A DNA stretch of 6,229 nt from an uncultured Clostridia bacterium (lineage in GTDB: Bacteria; Bacillota; Clostridia; UMGS1883), in the NCBI GenBank assembly GCA_947629615.1, contig CANRER010000088.1:1-6229 (forward strand), in the 5' to 3' direction. Position 1 is the first letter of the stretch, and every line of letters begins with the position of its first letter. The notes below the pieces were generated by a model. The model had not been told where the DNA came from. It ran no database searches and was given only the letters and a program-made list of their open reading frames with translations. The translations under genes and the position numbers were made by a program. Shown piece after piece: positions 5,529-6,229 of the stretch.

Positions 5529-5556
5529 CGAAAATGTATAATCGAAAATGTATAAT
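5529..5556. repeat. Adjacent tandem 14-bp repeat in the hydrolase leader
   Basis: CGAAAATGTATAAT occurs twice with no gap (5529-5542 and 5543-5556). It lies just downstream of the predicted start site of the serine hydrolase transcript, in its 5' untranslated leader. The phase of about 1.3 helical turns could suit two regulator protomers, or it could be a simple slippage duplication. Confidence 0.75.
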
Positions 5557-5569
5557 ATAGCTTTATTTA

Positions 5570-5598
5570 ATTATAGCATAAATGAAACGGCAGGTCAA
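5570..5598 (-). promoter_or_regulatory. Sigma-A promoter of the serine hydrolase gene
   Basis: On the minus strand TTGACC (5598-5593), a 17-bp spacer ending TGC, and TATAAT (5575-5570) form an extended -10 promoter identical in hexamers and spacing to the one at 4299-4327. The -35 box is part of the palindrome at 5589-5616. The start site should be near 5562, leaving a leader of about 75 bases that includes the tandem 14-bp repeat. Confidence 0.8.
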
Positions 5599-5616
5599 GG
5601 GAAATTTTGACCTGCC
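5589..5616 (-). terminator. Hairpin after spoIIID, overlapping the next promoter
   Basis: GGCAGGTCAA (5589-5598) and TTGACCTGCC (5607-5616) are perfectly complementary around an 8-base loop. The structure begins 5 bp after the spoIIID stop. On minus-strand RNA the bases after the stem (GTTTCATTTATG) are moderately U-rich, so it may act as a weak terminator. Confidence 0.5.
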
Positions 5617-5621
5617 ATAAT

Positions 5622-5900
5622 TTATCTTGCCCGCCGAGCCTCACCTTCGCGGGCGAGCTCCTCGTATTTGTGCTTCGTAGCCATGCCGCCGCGGATGTGG
5701 CGTTCGGCCTTGTTTTTATCCAGCACCTGCTTGGCCCTCGCCGCGAGGGTGGGGTTTATCCTCAAAAGCCGTTCGGTAACGTCCTTGTGAACGCTGGACT
5801 TCGACAGCGAAAACACCTTCGCCGCGCCGCGCACGGTGGCGTTGTTTTCAATTATGTAATTGGCCAGTTCCACGGCCCGCTCCTCAATGTAGTCTTTCAT
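5622..5900 (-). CDS. spoIIID: Sporulation transcriptional regulator SpoIIID
   Basis: This 92-residue protein is close in length and sequence to Bacillus subtilis SpoIIID (about 93 residues). Recognisable blocks are MKDYIEERAVELANYIIEN, the helix-turn-helix TVRGAAKVFSLSKSSVHKDVTERL (about 22-45), the INPTLAARAKQVLDKNKAERHIRGG linker (about 48-72), and the basic ATKHKYEEL region used for extra DNA contacts. In endospore formers SpoIIID acts in the mother cell, where it activates or represses sigma-E regulon genes and prepares the switch to sigma-K. The start ATG has AAGGGGGA (5907-5914) six bases upstream. A candidate sigma-E promoter lies just above it, which fits the known control of this gene. 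It is divergent from the tRNA-Leu gene. The presence of this gene is strong evidence that the organism forms spores or descends from a spore former. Confidence 0.96.
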   Translation of the reverse strand: MKDYIEERAVELANYIIENNATVRGAAKVFSLSKSSVHKDVTERLLRINPTLAARAKQVLDKNKAERHIRGGMATKHKYEELAREGEARRAR

Positions 5901-5922
5901 AGGCCATCCCCCTTTTCGTTAC

Positions 5923-5951
5923 AGATTATGAGTAGCGGGGGACGGTTATGA
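5923..5951 (-). promoter_or_regulatory. Candidate sigma-E promoter of spoIIID
   Basis: On the minus strand CATAATCT (5930-5923) resembles the sigma-E -10 (CATA followed by a T at the last place), and TCATAAC (5951-5945) lies 14 bp upstream as a partial match to the -35 (roughly KMATATT). Initiation near 5916 would put the transcript start just before the ribosome binding site. The -35 match is imperfect. Confidence 0.45.
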
Positions 5952-5961
5952 TAAAAAAACT

Positions 5962-5990
5962 TTGACAAACCCGAAAATCTGTGCTATAAT
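5962..5990 (+). promoter_or_regulatory. Consensus sigma-A promoter of tRNA-Leu
   Basis: TTGACA (5962-5967), a 17-bp spacer and TATAAT (5985-5990) match the consensus fully, and TG at 5982-5983 gives an extended -10. An A-run at 5953-5959 just upstream could serve as an UP element. The start site near 5997 is a few bases before the mature tRNA, as expected for a strong stable-RNA promoter. Confidence 0.93.
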
Positions 5991-6001
5991 GAGGCTGATG
6001 A

Positions 6002-6085
6002 GCGGGCGTGGCGGAATTGGCAGACGCGCAAGATTTAGGTTCTTGTGTCCACGACGTGCAGGTTCAAGTCCTGTCGCCCGCACCA
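6002..6085 (+). tRNA. tRNA-Leu, anticodon TAG
   Basis: The acceptor stem GCGGGCG (6002-6008) pairs with CGCCCGC (6075-6081), followed by discriminator A and an encoded CCA (6083-6085). The anticodon arm is CAAGA/TCTTG (6029-6033 and 6041-6045) with the loop TTTAGGT, giving anticodon TAG at 6036-6038, which reads CTA and, by wobble, other CTN leucine codons. The long variable arm (about 6046-6057) is typical of class II tRNA-Leu. The T arm is GCAGG-TTCAAGT-CCTGT (6058-6074). Leucine identity is supported by the discriminator A and the D-arm GGAATTGGCAGACGC. Confidence 0.97.
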
Positions 6086-6089
6086 CGGC

Positions 6090-6131
6090 GTCGTCGCAAG
6101 CCTCACTTCGCTTGCGGCGGCTTTTTTGTTT
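6090..6131 (+). terminator. Intrinsic terminator of tRNA-Leu
   Basis: Bases 6090-6101 pair with 6110-6121 (12 pairs, including two G-U) around an 8-base loop, followed by TTTTTTGTTT (6122-6131). The structure starts five bases after the tRNA CCA end. Confidence 0.85.
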
Positions 6132-6229
6132 CGCAAAAAAGCCGCCGTTTGGCTCGTTCGGCTGCTCCTCCTTTTTCGCGAAAAGTCACGCCGCGCTGCG
6201 GCTATTCGGGCGGATAAGCCGCCCTCTTT
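6116..6229. repeat. Palindrome-rich tail downstream of tRNA-Leu
   Basis: GGCGGCTTTTTTG (6116-6128) and CAAAAAAGCCGCC (6134-6146) form a perfect 13-bp inverted repeat that shares its left arm with the tRNA terminator. It is followed by the self-complementary TTTTCGCGAAAA (6173-6184), CCGC-GCT-GCGG (6191-6201) and GGGCGG/CCGCCC (6208-6213 and 6219-6224). No gene with credible start signals or protein character is visible here. The density of palindromes suggests a dispersed REP-like element or a second, opposite-facing terminator. Confidence 0.55.

Larger units (their letters stand above)
5570..5624 (-). repeat. Terminator/promoter module, copy B
   Basis: This is the partner of the block at 4299-4353. 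The palindrome is perfect here, whereas copy A carries one substitution in an arm. The left end of the block includes the spoIIID stop codon. Confidence 0.85.

Noticed and set aside
5537..5556. Plus-strand TATAAT hexamers in the tandem 14-bp repeat, as a possible plus promoter
   Set aside because: No suitable -35 box or plus-strand gene follows. The hexamers are explained by the AT-rich repeat in the hydrolase leader.
6008..6217. A 69-residue open frame starting MAELADAQDLGSC over the tRNA gene
   Set aside because: It is a translation of the tRNA-Leu gene and its terminator, a known kind of spurious protein prediction. It has no ribosome binding site and no independent coding character.
1..6229. 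CRISPR array, insertion sequence, prophage or toxin-antitoxin pair
   Set aside because: No regularly spaced direct repeats, transposase or integrase motifs, or paired small toxin-like genes were seen. The repeats present are palindromes, one tandem duplication and one two-copy promoter module.

Overview
The window looks like chromosomal DNA of an endospore-forming, fairly GC-rich member of the Clostridia (Firmicutes). The evidence is an intact spoIIID gene, strong AGGAGG-type ribosome binding sites, GTG and TTG starts with good Shine-Dalgarno spacing, consensus TTGACA/TATAAT promoters, and small families typical of Clostridia (DUF6062, DUF4234, Amidase_6, PadR with a HAAS-domain partner). The genus cannot be set from sequence alone. 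I see no phage, transposase or CRISPR array.

Left part, plus strand (1-2620). The C-terminal end of a GHL10-type glycoside hydrolase-like protein enters from the left edge. A strong hairpin with a T-run follows, and it runs directly into the start of a small Amidase_6 (NlpC/P60-like) protein, so that the Shine-Dalgarno of that gene lies in the hairpin stem. Next is a two-gene operon with a clear sigma-A promoter and repeated ATGTAT half-sites: a PadR-type repressor and, overlapping it by 11 bp, a polytopic membrane protein with a HAAS (permease prefix) domain fused to a SEDS (FtsW/RodA/SpoVE-like) fold. A bidirectional terminator closes the operon.

Middle and right part, minus strand (2765-5900). 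Reading leftwards the order is spoIIID, a serine hydrolase of the beta-lactamase/EstB type, and a three-gene operon (DUF6062 double Cys/His protein, CBS-domain pair protein, DUF4234 membrane protein). The spoIIID/hydrolase gap and the hydrolase/DUF6062 gap each hold the same ~55-bp module. It is a palindrome just after the upstream stop codon whose 3' arm carries the -35 box of a 17-bp-spaced, extended -10 sigma-A promoter for the next gene. The two copies match at about 49 of 55 positions, and this is the most unusual structure in the window.

Right end, plus strand (5950-6229). A consensus promoter drives a tRNA-Leu(TAG) gene, divergent from spoIIID, followed by a good intrinsic terminator and a palindrome-rich tail without a credible gene.

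Nothing here amounts to a clearly new defence or mobile system. The points most worth a second look are the duplicated terminator/promoter module, the SEDS-like protein with Glu where the family has its catalytic Asp, the duplicated CxxC...CxxH metal-site pattern in the DUF6062 protein, and the hairpin that may gate the amidase gene.
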